From Beta vulgaris subsp. vulgaris (taxonomy: Eukaryota; Streptophyta; Magnoliopsida; Caryophyllales; Amaranthaceae), in the NCBI RefSeq assembly GCF_026745355.1, contig NC_079209.1, positions 22,704,429 to 22,768,428 on the forward strand: a stretch of 64,000 nucleotides of DNA, written 5' to 3'. Position 1 is the stretch's first letter, and each line of letters opens with the position of its first letter. Positions 1 through 11,029 of this stretch are shown in pieces. Made by a program: the position numbers and the translations under genes. The notes below the pieces were generated by a model, which saw nothing but the letters and a program-made list of their open reading frames with translations, searched no databases and was not told the DNA's origin.

Positions 1-1216
1 CATTTTGTGATGAGCATGGCATACGGAGGGAGCTTACAACACCATATACTCCCCCGCAAAATGGCGTGGCAGAGCGAAAAAATAGAACATTGATGGAAAT
101 GGCCAGAAGCATGCTTAAAGCTAAGGGGTTGCCGAACAAGTTTTGGGGACAAGCTGTAGCTACTGCAGTGTACTTGCTGAATATATCACCAACCAGAGTA
201 GTCTTGAACAAGACACCATTTGAAGCATGGAGAGGTAAGAAGCCACAGGTAAGACATTTGAAAGTCTTTGGTTGTATAGCTTACGCTTTGGTGCATTCAA
301 ATTTACGCCTCAAACTAGATAGCAAATCTGAAAAATATATCTTGGGTGGCTATAGCACTTAGTCCAAAGCATATAAGCTATATAACTCGGTGAATGGCAA
401 GGTCATTGTCAGCAGGGATGTGAAGTTCAATGATGAAGATAGGTGGACATGGAGCAATGATGAAAACCCGCCTAAATTCCATCATGACAATGTTGAACCA
501 GAGGGGGAACTAGGTGCGGATACAGAGCAGAAGAACACCAATTCATTATCCTCACCTGATTCAAGTGCACCAAACAGTCCAAGCCGTACTCTAGTCAGTA
601 GCAACACATCTTCTCCAGCTAGCTCACCTTCTAGTTCATCTAGTGGGACACCTCCTAAACATTACCGGTCACTTAGAAATATTTATCGCAATTGTTATTT
701 TTCTTTGCTTGTTTCTGATCCCTGTACTTATGATGTGGCTGCACATGAAGTTGTATGGCAGAATGCTATGTTCGAAGAGATGCAGGCCATAGAAAAAAAA
801 ATGAATCATGGCACCTTGTTTGTCGACCAGAAGACAAGAACATCATTGGACTTAAGTGGGTGTTTCGGAAAAAGTACAACTCCGATGGGAGTATTCAAAA
901 GCACAAAGCAAGGCTAGTGGCTAAGGGGTACACTTAGCAGCATGGCGTGGATTTTGATGAAACTTACTCGCCTGTTGATCGGTTCGAAACAGTGAGAGTT
1001 TTTCTTGCTGTAGCAGCTCAATATCAATTGCCAGTTTATCACTTTGATGTGAAGTCTGCATTCCTGAATGGTGATTTGAAAGAGGAGGTTTTTGTTTCAC
1101 AACCTGAAGGCTTTATTATCAATGGTCAGGAAGACAAAGTCTACAAGTTAAGGAACGCTTTGTACGGGCTAAAGTAAGCTCCGCGTGCGTGGTACAGCAA
1201 GATTGATACCTTCTTT
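1..1216 (+). pseudogene. Copia-1 pol, left half (integrase end to mid reverse transcriptase)
   Basis: Translation gives the end of a Ty1/Copia integrase (NGVAERKNRTLMEMARSML, then the Copia signature HLKVFGCIAY). A variable Ser/Pro-rich linker follows, then the start of reverse transcriptase (WVFRKKYNSDGS, DFDETYSPV, FDVKSAFLNGDLKEEVFVSQ, LYGLK). The polyprotein begins outside the window. Stops at 360-362, 935-937 and 1175-1177 each fall where the family has glutamine. A homopolymer A run near 790 shifts the frame. RT stops at KIDTFF (1216), where a DNA transposon is inserted, and resumes at 16484. In life the protein would copy and integrate the element. It is clearly inactive now. Confidence 0.9.
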
Positions 1217-1236
1217 CACAACATGAATGTCAGACT

Positions 1237-1540
1237 TTAGCGTCCGCAAAAATCAGACGCTAAAAACACGAAATCGGACGCTAAATATATTAGCGTCCGC
1301 CGACGGACGCTAAACGGCTCATGGAAAACCCTTGGTCGCTAATTCTCCAAATTGCGGACGCTAAATATTTAGCGTATAATATTTTGAATTTAGCGACCGC
1401 TTCCTCGGAAGTCACTAATTAGCGACCACCTAGGCAGTCGCTAATTAGCGACCGTCATGCACAGTCGCTAATTAGCGACTACCTAGGCGGTCGCTAATGT
1501 CCTTGGCAGTCGCTAATTAGCGACCGTTTTCACAGACCCT
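1237..1540. repeat. Left subterminal repeat cluster of the CACAA element
   Basis: Short motifs of the form TTAGCGTCCGC, CAGACGCTAA and AATTAGCGACCG recur in both orientations about every 15-30 bp. Such subterminal arrays are the usual transposase-binding regions of CACTA elements. The same motif family lies at the right end (about 16290-16465) and in a second element at 26080-26400. Confidence 0.8.
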
Positions 1541-1712
1541 ACTCTTGAAAGCTTTTTTCTTTTAAGTAATTGATATTAAATGTAATAAGATATGAAATGA
1601 TGTAAATACCATACTTCTTTTATTAAAGAAAACAATTAATCAATTCAATTATTATTGATAATCTATGTAGATACAAGTGAAAAAATAATTCTAGAACTAA
1701 ATTCTAGTATAC

Positions 1713-2092
1713 TTACATGTACACAAATTTAAACTCCACAACAAAAATCTGGAACAAAACTAAATATTTTGAGTCACCAAGGACTTTAGAAATGCAGCCC
1801 ACCCACCACCCATCATTATAAAGAGCATCAACTACTTCAAACTGCTTGAACTTGTCGACTTTTCCTGCCTTTGGAGGATGCGGTCTGATGTGCAGGGCAT
1901 CAGCCTTTTCTCTTACAAAATCTTTGTCATCTTCTGTTTTTAGATCCCTATACTCATTAAGGAATTTGTCCTTCCCAATCACCTCAAGAACAGTTCAGTG
2001 AACCAAGCACCCTCAAAACCATCCTCGTCACTGCTCACTTCAACTAAGCTTCCTTTGCTGAAATTCTTCTCTTCTTTCTCCTTGTGAATCAT
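1713..2092 (-). pseudogene. Captured Agenet-domain (DUF724-like) gene fragment
   Basis: On the minus strand from 2092, FSKGSLVEVSSDEDGFEGAW is a first Agenet (Tudor-like) repeat. After a one-base frame break near 1985, the next frame reads the second repeat, VVDALYNDGWWVGCISKVL. Tandem Agenet repeats are typical of plant DUF724 proteins, where they act as chromatin or RNA reader modules. A good splice donor (GTAAGT) lies near 1714, so at least one exon edge was captured from DNA rather than from mRNA. The fragment sits inside a CACTA element, next to a nested CACTA copy. The frame break and lack of the rest of the gene make it a pseudogene piece. The fold assignment rests on motif recognition. 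Confidence 0.7.
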
Positions 2093-2154
2093 TTCTTTTG
2101 TTGGTTGCACTGCCTGCAGTTTAAGTGCTAATCGTTACCTAAATAAGCATGAAA

Positions 2155-3547
2155 CACTAGTGGAAAAATGAAGAAGGGCTGCGCTAAAAAAGGCATGTAG
2201 GGCTGCGCTTTTTGACAGCAGCCCTTTCAGTAGCAGCCCTTCACTTTTTAAGTAGGGCTGCGCTAGAAAAGCGCAGCCCTTAAGCTAGAAGGGCTGCGCT
2301 AGTTAGGAAAAAGCGCAACCCTTCTAGCCCAGAAGGGCTGCGCTAGTTAAGAAAAAGCGCAGCCCTTCTGGGCTAGAAGGGCTGCGCTTTTTCCTAACTA
2401 GCGCAGCCCTTCCTACCAAAATAAAAAATAAAAAAAAAATTTTGTCATTTTTTTACTCATAATCTCACATTTTCTGAAATTAAACAGAAGAGAAGAGAAA
2501 CGAAACGAAAATACTAAACCCAAAACAATAAAAAGAATGAAACGAAAATGAAAAAAAGGAACAAAAACTAATATCAAAGAGAAATATACACTAAGTATAC
2601 AAGAAGTATACAAGAACATTAATCAAAACAAAGATGAAAATACAAGAAATTATATAGAAAGAGAAGTATACAAGAACATTAATCAAAATAAACAAAGAGA
2701 AGCATACAAGAATAACATTAATCAAAATAAACAAAGAGAAGTATACAAGAACATTAATCAAAACATATAAACAAAGAGAAGTATACAAGAACATTAATCA
2801 AAACATATAAACAAAGAGAAGTATACAAGAACATTATAGATCTGAAAATACAAGAACTACAACCTAATAATGTTTAAATACATAAAACAAAACCCAAATA
2901 CATAATTTAAGGAAAAAAAAAATTCGGAAAAACTTAAAATGGGTATTTGGAGGCTTAAACGAACTCGGATGGCTTAAAAAGCCTAAACGTCACGGCTCGT
3001 TCCGCTTCCGAAAAGGTATCACAATAGGCAATCGGACTTCGTCGCCATGTTTAGTGCAAATCATTTCAAGGTTTTTGTCACAAATATTTATGGGAGTTTT
3101 TGAGAGAGAAGAGAGGATGAGAGAGAAGAGAGGATGAGAGAGAAGGAGGAAAGGAATAATGAGGGACGTGAGAGAGGAGAGAGAATGAGGGATAATATAT
3201 TTGACGAATCCCCGCTCAATATTTCAAAGCCCGCGATTCCGAAATTTCAAATTTTTTCAGAAAGGGCTGCGCTTTTTTAAAAAAGCGCAGCCCTACTAAG
3301 CAGAAGGGCTGCGCTTTTTAAAAAAGCGCAGTCCTTCACTTAGTAGGGCTGCGCTACAAAAGGGCTGCGCTTATTTAAAAAAGCGCAGCCCTACTAGTGA
3401 AGGGCTGCGCTTTTTTTAAAATGCGCAGCCCTTCTGCTTAGTAGGGCTGCGCTTTTTTAAATAAGCGCAGCCCTTCACTAATAGGGCTGCGCTTTTAAGA
3501 AAAGCGCAGCCCTTCCTGCGCAGCCCTTTATGTTTTTTCCCCTAGTG
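2155..3547. mobile_element. Non-autonomous CACTA element, GGGCTGCGC family, copy 1
   Basis: It starts CACTAGTGGAAAAATG and ends TTTTTTCCCCTAGTG, an inverted repeat with CACTA ends. The flanks are AAA on both sides (2152-2154 and 3548-3550). Both subterminal zones (about 2175-2410 and 3265-3535) consist of AGGGCTGCGC units in alternating orientation that can fold into hairpins. The interior is A-rich with a tandem array and has no recognisable transposase. It matches copy 2 (35301-36754) along most of its length. It must depend on a transposase supplied elsewhere. Confidence 0.88.
2590..2835. repeat. Tandem repeat inside CACTA copy 1
   Basis: About seven imperfect units containing AGAAGTATACAAGAACATTA follow each other, with unit length varying around 30-40 bp. 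The same array in copy 2 (about 35740-35990) has a different unit number, so it expands and contracts within the family. Confidence 0.8.
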
Positions 3548-4689
3548 AAAAATAGGGGAGATTAAGTAAACTAAACTTGCAAGCTGTAGTAATTCTTCAG
3601 AAATTATTTAGCCATCCAAAGAACCTAACTAAGCTTTTTTATGTACTGATCAGTATCATATTCAATGCAATTAAAACAATCCTTTACATGGCAATGTAAC
3701 ATATTATCCAAGCACCAGCCAAATCGGAGAAACAGGGCTTTCTTCATGGCATGTAGAGATGTCTCCTCATAAAAGACATTAGCATGTGACATATTCCCAG
3801 GAAAATAACCAACCCAACCTAAGTCTAATTATGACGAGATAGCCTTATCAAAGGCTATATCCATGCCACGTATCAAAAGTCGAGTCCAACTAGCTTATGT
3901 GTACCTGAACCATGGTCCTGAGAACGCAATCACTAATTTAGTTTTGCTAAACCAATTGAATCCAAACCAGTGTACCCATTCAGACATACCAATTAGCACA
4001 TTACAGATCGACGTTTTCGGGCTAATTAGTGAATTATGCAACATTAGTCAACTCTTAAAGCCTCTCTATAGTTACACAGAGCATAATTCACCATATAGGA
4101 CCACTTAAAGTTTCAAGCCTCAGACCTCTAAATCATTCCAGTCATCTCTAAGATCAACAGTATTAATAATTTATGATTGACCTTTTCCTCATAATAATAT
4201 ACTTTTGTTTCTACTTGGTGGCCCAATAAAATTATCTTCCCTAAATCATTCATTTGTACTTTTTAATCCCATAATCTGCTTAGTAGCTCACATCATACTC
4301 ACTCCTTAAGCTTAGTACCAAACCAACTCAGTAAAAGAATAGAGTTGCATACTTTTAAGGTTAAAGATTGGCATTTGGATGTTCAATCTCTCACTCATAT
4401 GGAAAAACTATATTAATTCTTCCAACCCTTAATGGCTACAATCCTTACCCTCAACTTCTCTTACATATCTATTTTGACATGTCACAATGCAAATTTAGTT
4501 TCAATGAAACTAGAAATAGACCGCCAGCTCACCACCAACAAAAGAAAGAAAAATAGAAGCATATTGCATATGTTTCCATATGCTCAACCATCTAAAAAAA
4601 ATGAAACAAAATGGCAAGGGTTATTTACAAAGAAAGAGCATATACCTGGCTTAAGTTAGCAGGTGGCTTCTTCCCTGACCAACGACTTC
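3548..4689. other. Body of the CACAA element, no coding signal
   Basis: AT-rich DNA between two nested insertions. I see only short chance ORFs. It may be intron or flank of the captured minus-strand gene, but nothing in it proves that. Confidence 0.5.
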
Positions 4690-5134
4690 TGATAACACGT
4701 TTATATACTCATTTTTATGTGATATATTTGTGTGTTTCCATCATATTTTTCCCATATATTTAATCTCTTAGGGCTATTATTCTTTACTTTTCGCTATTGC
4801 TCTCCTTGGGTGTATTTGTTTTGTTTTTGTAGGATTATGGCGTTTATTGGAGTTGATTGGGATTTGCACGAAAGCTTGGATGATTCCGGAGCATTCAAAT
4901 GGATTGATAGCTTTATCCGGCGATGATTTTGAATATATATTGCGATATGGTGTTGGTAACCATTAATTACCATGCCTAAGAAGCTACAAAATAGACTTTT
5001 GGTAGCAAGAGACCAAAAAAAACAGCATAAAGTGCCACCCTTTGGCGGTCCTTTCAAGCTTACCGCAAGGCCATGGCGGTCTCCAATTTCAATATTACGT
5101 AATCTTAGTTTTAGAGTGTTTTAGGAGTCCAAAT
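4690..5134 (+). repeat. Truncated first LTR (U3 part only)
   Basis: Near-identical to the first 445 bp of the other two LTRs. It then jumps directly into the 3' non-coding block. The point of deletion precedes the TATA box of the full LTRs, so this copy has lost its core promoter. A few bases around AAATTT are shared with the joined sequence. Confidence 0.85.
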
Positions 5135-6676
5135 TTGTGTTTCTTTTTGGTAGTTTTTTCTTTTTTAAGTTAGTTTGATATTTCCAAGTTGAATGGTAAT
5201 TAAAGTGAGAACTTTGAAACACATTGCTTTGAATGTTTTGTTATGAATCGACTTGCACTGAATTGATGATCTATTGCATGAAAGATAGCATAAATCCCTC
5301 TGTGATTTGGTTTGTGGCTAGAATGGTCTCCTTTGATATTGACTCGACCGACAATAATACTTGAGTACCTTGGTGAGGAATTTAAGCCATATTCGACTGT
5401 TGCACATTATTTCAGTCGTGTTCTTTTCATGTGTGTTAGTTATCCTTCATGTAACTTGAATCTTGGATTTGCTCTGTGACTATTTGAGACTTTGCGATGC
5501 AATATGGAAGAATGATTGATGTTCTATCTAGATGATTAGAGCTTCAACATCTTAGGGCCACAATAAATTTTTTCCTTTTTACATTTACCCCTAGGATGAA
5601 CCAATTTGAGCCTCATAATTGCCTTTTTGATAGCCTTACATCATATGCCTTAGAGCCTTTTTTTTAGGTTTTGTCTTGAAGGTGGATTAATTGGTATGCC
5701 CTATGAGTAATTCGAAACTTGAAAAGAAAAAAGAGAACATCGATTCTTGAAAACAAAAGGAATTTGAAGAAAAAAAGAAAGGAGATGAATTTGAGAAAAA
5801 GAAACAAAATGGGGAAAATGAAGAAAATAATCTATATATATAATCCCCAAGTATGTGCATTATCTCCTCAATGTAAGTTTCAATGTTCATACAAGTTCCT
5901 TGGTTGTTGTTTGAAAGAAATTATTTGTGAGAGAAGAAAAGGGCAAGCTTATATGGAGTTTGGTGGATATAAGGATGGATTGAACCCGACATTTGGAATC
6001 TATAGTGGGATTAAGTTTTCTTTTATTTTTGAGCACCACATTCCCAAATAACATTATCCAACCCCCTTTAACCAAGCCTACCCTTTTTATAGAACTCATG
6101 ACTTCCGTGTTGCATCCTAACAGTATAAGTGGAGAAAGTCAATTTGCAAATCTAAAGAAGACAGTTACATGAAGTTGATGTGCTTTATTGCATTTAGGAT
6201 GAGTGATTCTTATTCTAACCTCTTAAACACATGAGTGGCCTTTTGTTTTGTTTTACACAACTAGAGTGAGAAGCTGTTATTGTACAACTGAGTCAAGTTT
6301 GGGGAGATGTGTGGTAAGACTGGTTGATCCTGAGGGTGCTAAGTCTTGTTTGCATGGAAAATTGATTTGTGCTTGTTGGTTTGTAACACATAAGTGATTT
6401 CGAAAGAAAATGAATTTTGTTTCTCATGACTATCTTGTTTTGCTATTCGGTTTGGGAATTCATCATTTGGCTTTGTAGGTATGCCTTCTGAAAACCTTCA
6501 CGAGACCTTACTCGTCCACTAGGGTAGCCTAGGGGTTTAAAGGGCTTGTTGCACGTGCTAAGTGCAATCGTGATTCCTACGACAGTGAGTATAGGTTTTA
6601 TGCTTCCTTAGAATAGTTTTTCTTTTTTTTTAGTTTCTTTCCTCGAGGACGAGCAAAGGTTAAGTGTGGGGGAATT
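5135..6676 (+). repeat. First copy of the Athila 3' non-coding block
   Basis: Matches 12391-13983 nearly base for base. It ends in the purine-rich GTGTGGGGGAATT just before the second LTR, the expected polypurine tract. It contains no convincing gene. ORFs at 5719-6051 and the minus-strand shadows occur in noncoding AT-rich DNA. Confidence 0.8.
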
Positions 6677-8082
6677 TGATAACACGTTTATATACTCATT
6701 TTTATTGATATATTTGTGTGTTTTCCATCATATTTTTCCCATATATTTAATCTCTTAGAGCTATTATTCTTTACTTTTCGCTATTGCTCTCCCGGGTGTA
6801 TTTGTTTTGTTTTTGTAGGATTATGGCGTTTATTGGAGTTGATTGGGATTTGCACGAAAGCTTGGATGATTGCGGAGCATTCAGATGGATTGATAGCTTT
6901 ATCCGGCGATGATTTTGAAGATATATTGCGATATGGTGTTGGTAACCATTAATTACCATGCCTAAGAAGCTACAAAATAGACTTTTGATGCAAGAGAACA
7001 AAAAAAACAGCATAAACCGCCACCCTTTGGCGGTCCTTTCAAGCTTACCGCAAGGCCATGGCGGTCTCCAATTTCAATATTACGTAATCTTAGTTTTAGA
7101 GTGTTTTAGGAGTCCAAATCCTAGTCAAACTCCTTGTATTTGGATAGATATAAATAGGTTTTGGATAGAATTTGAAAAGGAGATTTTTTAGAGAGAAATC
7201 ACGTGATTGTTTTTTACTTCTTCTTGGACGCTCTTCACGTTTTTCATCACATTCTCCATTATTTTCCTCAAGTTCTTGTTTTCGACATTCAAGTTTGCAA
7301 TTTCATCAATTAATTCAAGTATTATTTTTCTTCTCTATTCTATTTATTATTTGTTAATCATGCTTTCTTTTAATCTTTATTTTGTTTATTCAATCATCAT
7401 GTGTGAGTATTTTTTATTCTAGGGTTAGGTTGAACCCTAATATGAATTGATGCTTGTTTAATTCCCAATTCCCAAACTTTGATTAATTTATGATTCATTT
7501 ATTTTAGGGTTGGTTTTAATTATCAATTTATGACTAGAAATAGTATATTTTGAATGTGTATTATTTTTGCAACGAAAGTTGAATCTTAATCGAATCTAGA
7601 ACCCTAATTTAAGATAAAGGAAATCATCACGAAAGTAGTTGATGGAATTTATTAGGATGTTAGGATGCTATGTCTAAAGTCCTTAATTTGCATGACTCCA
7701 TGAAAATAGGCATGATTGCATTGTTAGGGAAGCTATTGATTGATCGAAAGAAATCCTTAGTATTATTAGGGCGCGTCTATCCTATGAGTTATTTATTAGT
7801 TAATTAAGGGAAAAGGGATTGTTTGTGGCATTAATTCGTGTTAGTGGGGATACTTAAACCTAGATGTCTTTAGTCTTTGATTCACTCTTGATAATTTCAT
7901 TTGCTTTAGTTATTTAGATTAGTTCATCATCACTTTTATTGATTACTTGCTTAGTATTAATTAGAGTCAATTTAACTACTTTGAATCAGTTAGTCTCTTG
8001 GGATTCGATCCTTACTTGCCCGACTACATTAGTTAGGAGGAATAGTCAGGTTATTTTTGTTATGTACGCGATAAGCCTTTCA
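6677..8082 (+). repeat. Second Athila LTR (full length, 1406 bp)
   Basis: Starts TGATAACACG and ends AAGCCTTTCA. It is followed by five bases and the primer site, and preceded by a polypurine tract, so it acts as the 5' LTR of the coding unit. Compared with the third LTR, it lacks several single bases within 7216-7270. Confidence 0.88.
7149..7156 (+). promoter_or_regulatory. LTR TATA box
   Basis: TATAAATA lies in the middle of the LTR, with the same motif in the third LTR at 14457-14464. It is the likely core promoter for element transcription. Confidence 0.6.
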
Positions 8083-8087
8083 AATTT

Positions 8088-8105
8088 TGGCGCCGTTGCC
8101 GGGGA
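8088..8105 (+). other. Primer binding site, tRNA-Asp type
   Basis: TGGCGCCGTTGCCGGGGA is complementary to the 3' end of plant tRNA-Asp including CCA. It starts five bases after the LTR end. It would prime minus-strand DNA synthesis. Confidence 0.85.
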
Positions 8106-8229
8106 CTAACAGTATTAAATTAGTTATTTTTGATTTTATTTTTGCTAAGCTTTTTTTTCTTTTTATTTGCTGCTTCGGCTATCATTTCTTGTTTATTTGA
8201 TCTTTTGTTTTTAGTTCTTTCTTTCTTGC

Positions 8230-8922
8230 ATGCAAACTCGACGTAGAGGTCCACAGAATTTGATTCCTCTAGATCTTGAAATCGAAGCCACTACACGCAA
8301 GCAAGGAAGTCCAAAAAGACGAATTAAGAATAAGAAGAAAGCAATGGGTGAAGAAGCAACTAAAACTCTTTGGGAGTATGGTGTACCAGATACTACAACT
8401 GGTGCATTATCGAGCATTGTTTGACCAGTTGTCAATGCTGCAAATTTTGAACTTAAGCCTCAATTCATCCAATTCATCTCCAACGATTCATTTGCAGGGT
8501 TACCCAATGAATGCCCTGTGAGTCACATTGCTAGTTTCTTGGAGAAATGCGACACAGTGAAAATCAACAATGTGAGTGAGGATGCTATTCGACTACGCCT
8601 TTTTCCTTTCTCTCTTCGAGATAGGCAAAGGAGTGGTTAGAGATGAAGGTGTCGGAACGTTTGATACATGGGGAAACTTGCCAAAGCATTCTTGGTGAAG
8701 TTTTTGGGGCAAGAAAAGACTGCGAAGCTGAGGAACGAGTTAGCAACCTTTGAGCAACATGACGACGAATCATTGTATGAAGCATGGAGAAGGTTTCTAC
8801 GTTTGCAAAGACAATGTCCTCATCACGGGATTCCTGAATGGATGTTGATACAGACTTTCTACAATGGTTTGACACATGAGTTTCGTATCTACATTGATGC
8901 TGCTTCAGCGGTTCCCTTATGA
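8230..8922 (+). pseudogene. Athila gag, N-terminal part
   Basis: Encodes the start MQTRRRGPQNLIPLDLEIEA, then the Athila/Tat gag core (FAGLPNECPVSHIASFLEKC, LRLFPFSLRD, LYEAWRRFLRLQRQCP, IPEWMLIQTFYNGL). It forms the particle shell in active relatives. It is broken by a TGA near 8422, where an Arg codon is expected, and by single-base losses near 8625, 8660 and 8680. Two more lie near 8910 and 8935, at the join to the next ORF. These losses fall mostly in runs of G or C. The reading frame is continuous again from 8948. Confidence 0.85.
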
Positions 8923-8947
8923 CTAAGAATCAACCGAAGCAAAGGAG

Positions 8948-11029
8948 TTGATTGAGAAGATGGTGGCCAATGACAACTACCATCCAAATGGTCGCAATCG
9001 TGCTAAGAAGGGCGGTAAATATGATGTTGATGCGCTAACCACTTTGACTAATATTGTGCAGGCACTATCTCACAAGTTTGATCGACTCCAAGCTGGTTCA
9101 TCTATGATGGTCTCATGTCAGATGTGCGGAGTAAAAGGACATGCTGCTACAAAATGTCAAATCAACAATGATAGGATGACAATTGAGCAAGCCAATGCTC
9201 TTTATAATCCAAAGCAGCCATATGATCCTTATTCTAACACGTACAATGAAGGATGGAAGCATAATCCTGCATTCTCATACAAGAACACTCAAGCACAACT
9301 CAATCCACCTCCTCCACCTCGCAACAACTTTAATTCACCACCAGGTTTTCAAGCTAGAGCACCATTCAATCATCATGTCAATCAGGGTGTTAATCAGCAA
9401 CCTCCTCCAATTCAACAGAAGAGCAACTTGGAGATTATGATGGAGAACCTTTTAGCCCAACAAACTAACTTCATGGCCCAACAAGGTAAGCAAAATGAGA
9501 AGACTGATAACGCAATTCAACAAATTCAAGCTCAGAACAAGCTCTTGGAAAGTCAAATAAGCCAGCTTGCACTTCAGGTGGGCCAATTATCAAAAACTTC
9601 AGGTCATTTTCCAGGTAATAGTGAACAACCATCTAAGGCTCATATCAATGCTGTGATTTTGAGGAACGGAAAAGAGCTACAAGATTATCCTTTGAAGGAG
9701 CCATCAAAAAGAACTATGGAAGAGATGGTTCAAACTGAGAAAGTGGTAGAGAACGAGATTGTCGAAGACAAGAAGAAGGAACCTACTCCTCCCCCTATTC
9801 GACCATACACGCCACCAGTTCCATTCCCACAAAGATTAGCCCGTGCAAAATTAGAGAAGAAACATGGGAAGTTCCTTGATATACTGAAGAAGCTGCACAT
9901 AAACATACCATTCTTGGAGGCTATCTCTGAGATGCCATCTTATGCAAAATTTCTGAAAGACATGCTCTCAAACAAGCGGAAGATCGAGGAAAATGCAACT
10001 GTTTCACTTACAGCAGAATGTAGTGCTATTTTGCAGAATAAGCTTCCCAAGAAGCTAGGGGATCCGGGTAGCTGCTCTATCCCTGTGAAGCTTGGCGATA
10101 TTGAAATAAAAAAGGCACTTTGTGATCTTGGGGCAAGTGTTAGTCTAATGCCCTTGTCAATTTGCAAGAATCTTCAAATGGGTGAACCAAAACCCACACG
10201 CATCTCCTTACAATTAGCAGATAGAAGTGTAAAGTATCCACTTGGTATCCTTGAAGATGTTTCCCTCCGTGTTGGGAAGTTTTTCATTCCATGTGACTTT
10301 GTAGTAATGGAGATGAAGGATGATGCGCAAGTCCCTATCATTCTGGGGAGACCTTTCCTGGCCACTGCTGGAGCCATCATTGACATGAAGAATGGAAAGA
10401 TTACCTTTGAAGTGGGTGCTGAGAAGATGGAGTACGATCTCACGAACTCCATGGAAGCTCCCTCTATGGGAGAGACTATCTATAGTGTGGATGCTCTAGA
10501 TGAGGCGATTGAGGTAAAAGCTTCTAATCTACAACTTGATGATTCACTGCAAACCGTCCTCATGGGAAGTGCTGATGAAGAGGATTGGGAAACTAGGGAG
10601 TACAAGAGGCTCTTAGAGGAACCACATTCATTACCTAGTGTTGAGCCTATCAAGGAGGTGTTGACACATGAAGAATCTAAGGAGAGTACTATGCTTCCTG
10701 AGGTAGAGTTAAAAGCTTATGAAAACTCAAGGTTGTACAAAGAACGAAGGAAAAGGTGGCCTAACAAGCATACCATGCGGCGAGGATTTCATGAAGGGGA
10801 GTTAGTTTTACTATTCAACTCTCGATCGAAGCTATTTCCTGGTAAGCTTCGCTCAAGGAGGTCTGGTCCATTCAAAATCCTTAAGGTCTTTTCGTATGAC
10901 TCGGTTGAGATTTGGAGTGAAGCAACTGGCTCCTTTAAGATAAATGGACAATGCCTTAAGCAGTATCGAGAAGGTGAACCTATTGAAGGGAAGGCGGTTT
11001 ACACACTTTCCGACCCTTATTCAGAGTGA
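8948..11029 (+). CDS. Athila gag C-terminus, protease and integrase tail fused in one ORF
   Basis: An open frame of 693 codons. Residues 57-70 form a CCHC zinc knuckle (CQMCGVKGHAATKC). Gln/Pro-rich spacers follow. At about 390-480 is a retroviral-type aspartic protease (CDLGASVSLMPLSICKNL, then ILGRPFLATAGAIIDMKNG). From about residue 588 the protein is the far end of an Athila integrase (AYENSRLYKERRKRW, LFPGKLRSRRSGPF). Reverse transcriptase, RNase H and the integrase core are missing, and the two halves meet in frame at an ELK/LK junction. The start given is the first ATG of the open frame; the true gag start is upstream at 8230. The product could not drive transposition by itself. Confidence 0.85.
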   Translation: MIEKMVANDNYHPNGRNRAKKGGKYDVDALTTLTNIVQALSHKFDRLQAGSSMMVSCQMCGVKGHAATKCQINNDRMTIEQANALYNPKQPYDPYSNTYNEGWKHNPAFSYKNTQAQLNPPPPPRNNFNSPPGFQARAPFNHHVNQGVNQQPPPIQQKSNLEIMMENLLAQQTNFMAQQGKQNEKTDNAIQQIQAQNKLLESQISQLALQVGQLSKTSGHFPGNSEQPSKAHINAVILRNGKELQDYPLKEPSKRTMEEMVQTEKVVENEIVEDKKKEPTPPPIRPYTPPVPFPQRLARAKLEKKHGKFLDILKKLHINIPFLEAISEMPSYAKFLKDMLSNKRKIEENATVSLTAECSAILQNKLPKKLGDPGSCSIPVKLGDIEIKKALCDLGASVSLMPLSICKNLQMGEPKPTRISLQLADRSVKYPLGILEDVSLRVGKFFIPCDFVVMEMKDDAQVPIILGRPFLATAGAIIDMKNGKITFEVGAEKMEYDLTNSMEAPSMGETIYSVDALDEAIEVKASNLQLDDSLQTVLMGSADEEDWETREYKRLLEEPHSLPSVEPIKEVLTHEESKESTMLPEVELKAYENSRLYKERRKRWPNKHTMRRGFHEGELVLLFNSRSKLFPGKLRSRRSGPFKILKVFSYDSVEIWSEATGSFKINGQCLKQYREGEPIEGKAVYTLSDPYSE

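Noticed and set aside
1217..1240. Element start placed at 1231 with an ATG target duplication
   Set aside because: Comparison with the CACAA end at 26431 and restoration of Copia-1 RT both place the boundary at 1217, with TTT duplication.
4732..4926. Short ORFs repeated at 4732, 6716 and 14026
   Set aside because: They are translations of the Athila LTR U3, not genes.
5719..6051. 110-codon plus-strand ORF and minus partners in the Athila 3' block
   Set aside because: The same text recurs at 12.9-13.3 kb with frame-breaking differences, and no domain is visible. It is non-coding element sequence.
7995..8010. tRNA B-box-like GGGATTCGATCC in the Athila LTR (also near 15320)
   Set aside because: There is no A box or cloverleaf around it, and it repeats with the LTR.
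8211..8435. Minus-strand ORF opposite Athila gag
   Set aside because: Shadow of gag. The plus strand carries the recognisable gag text.
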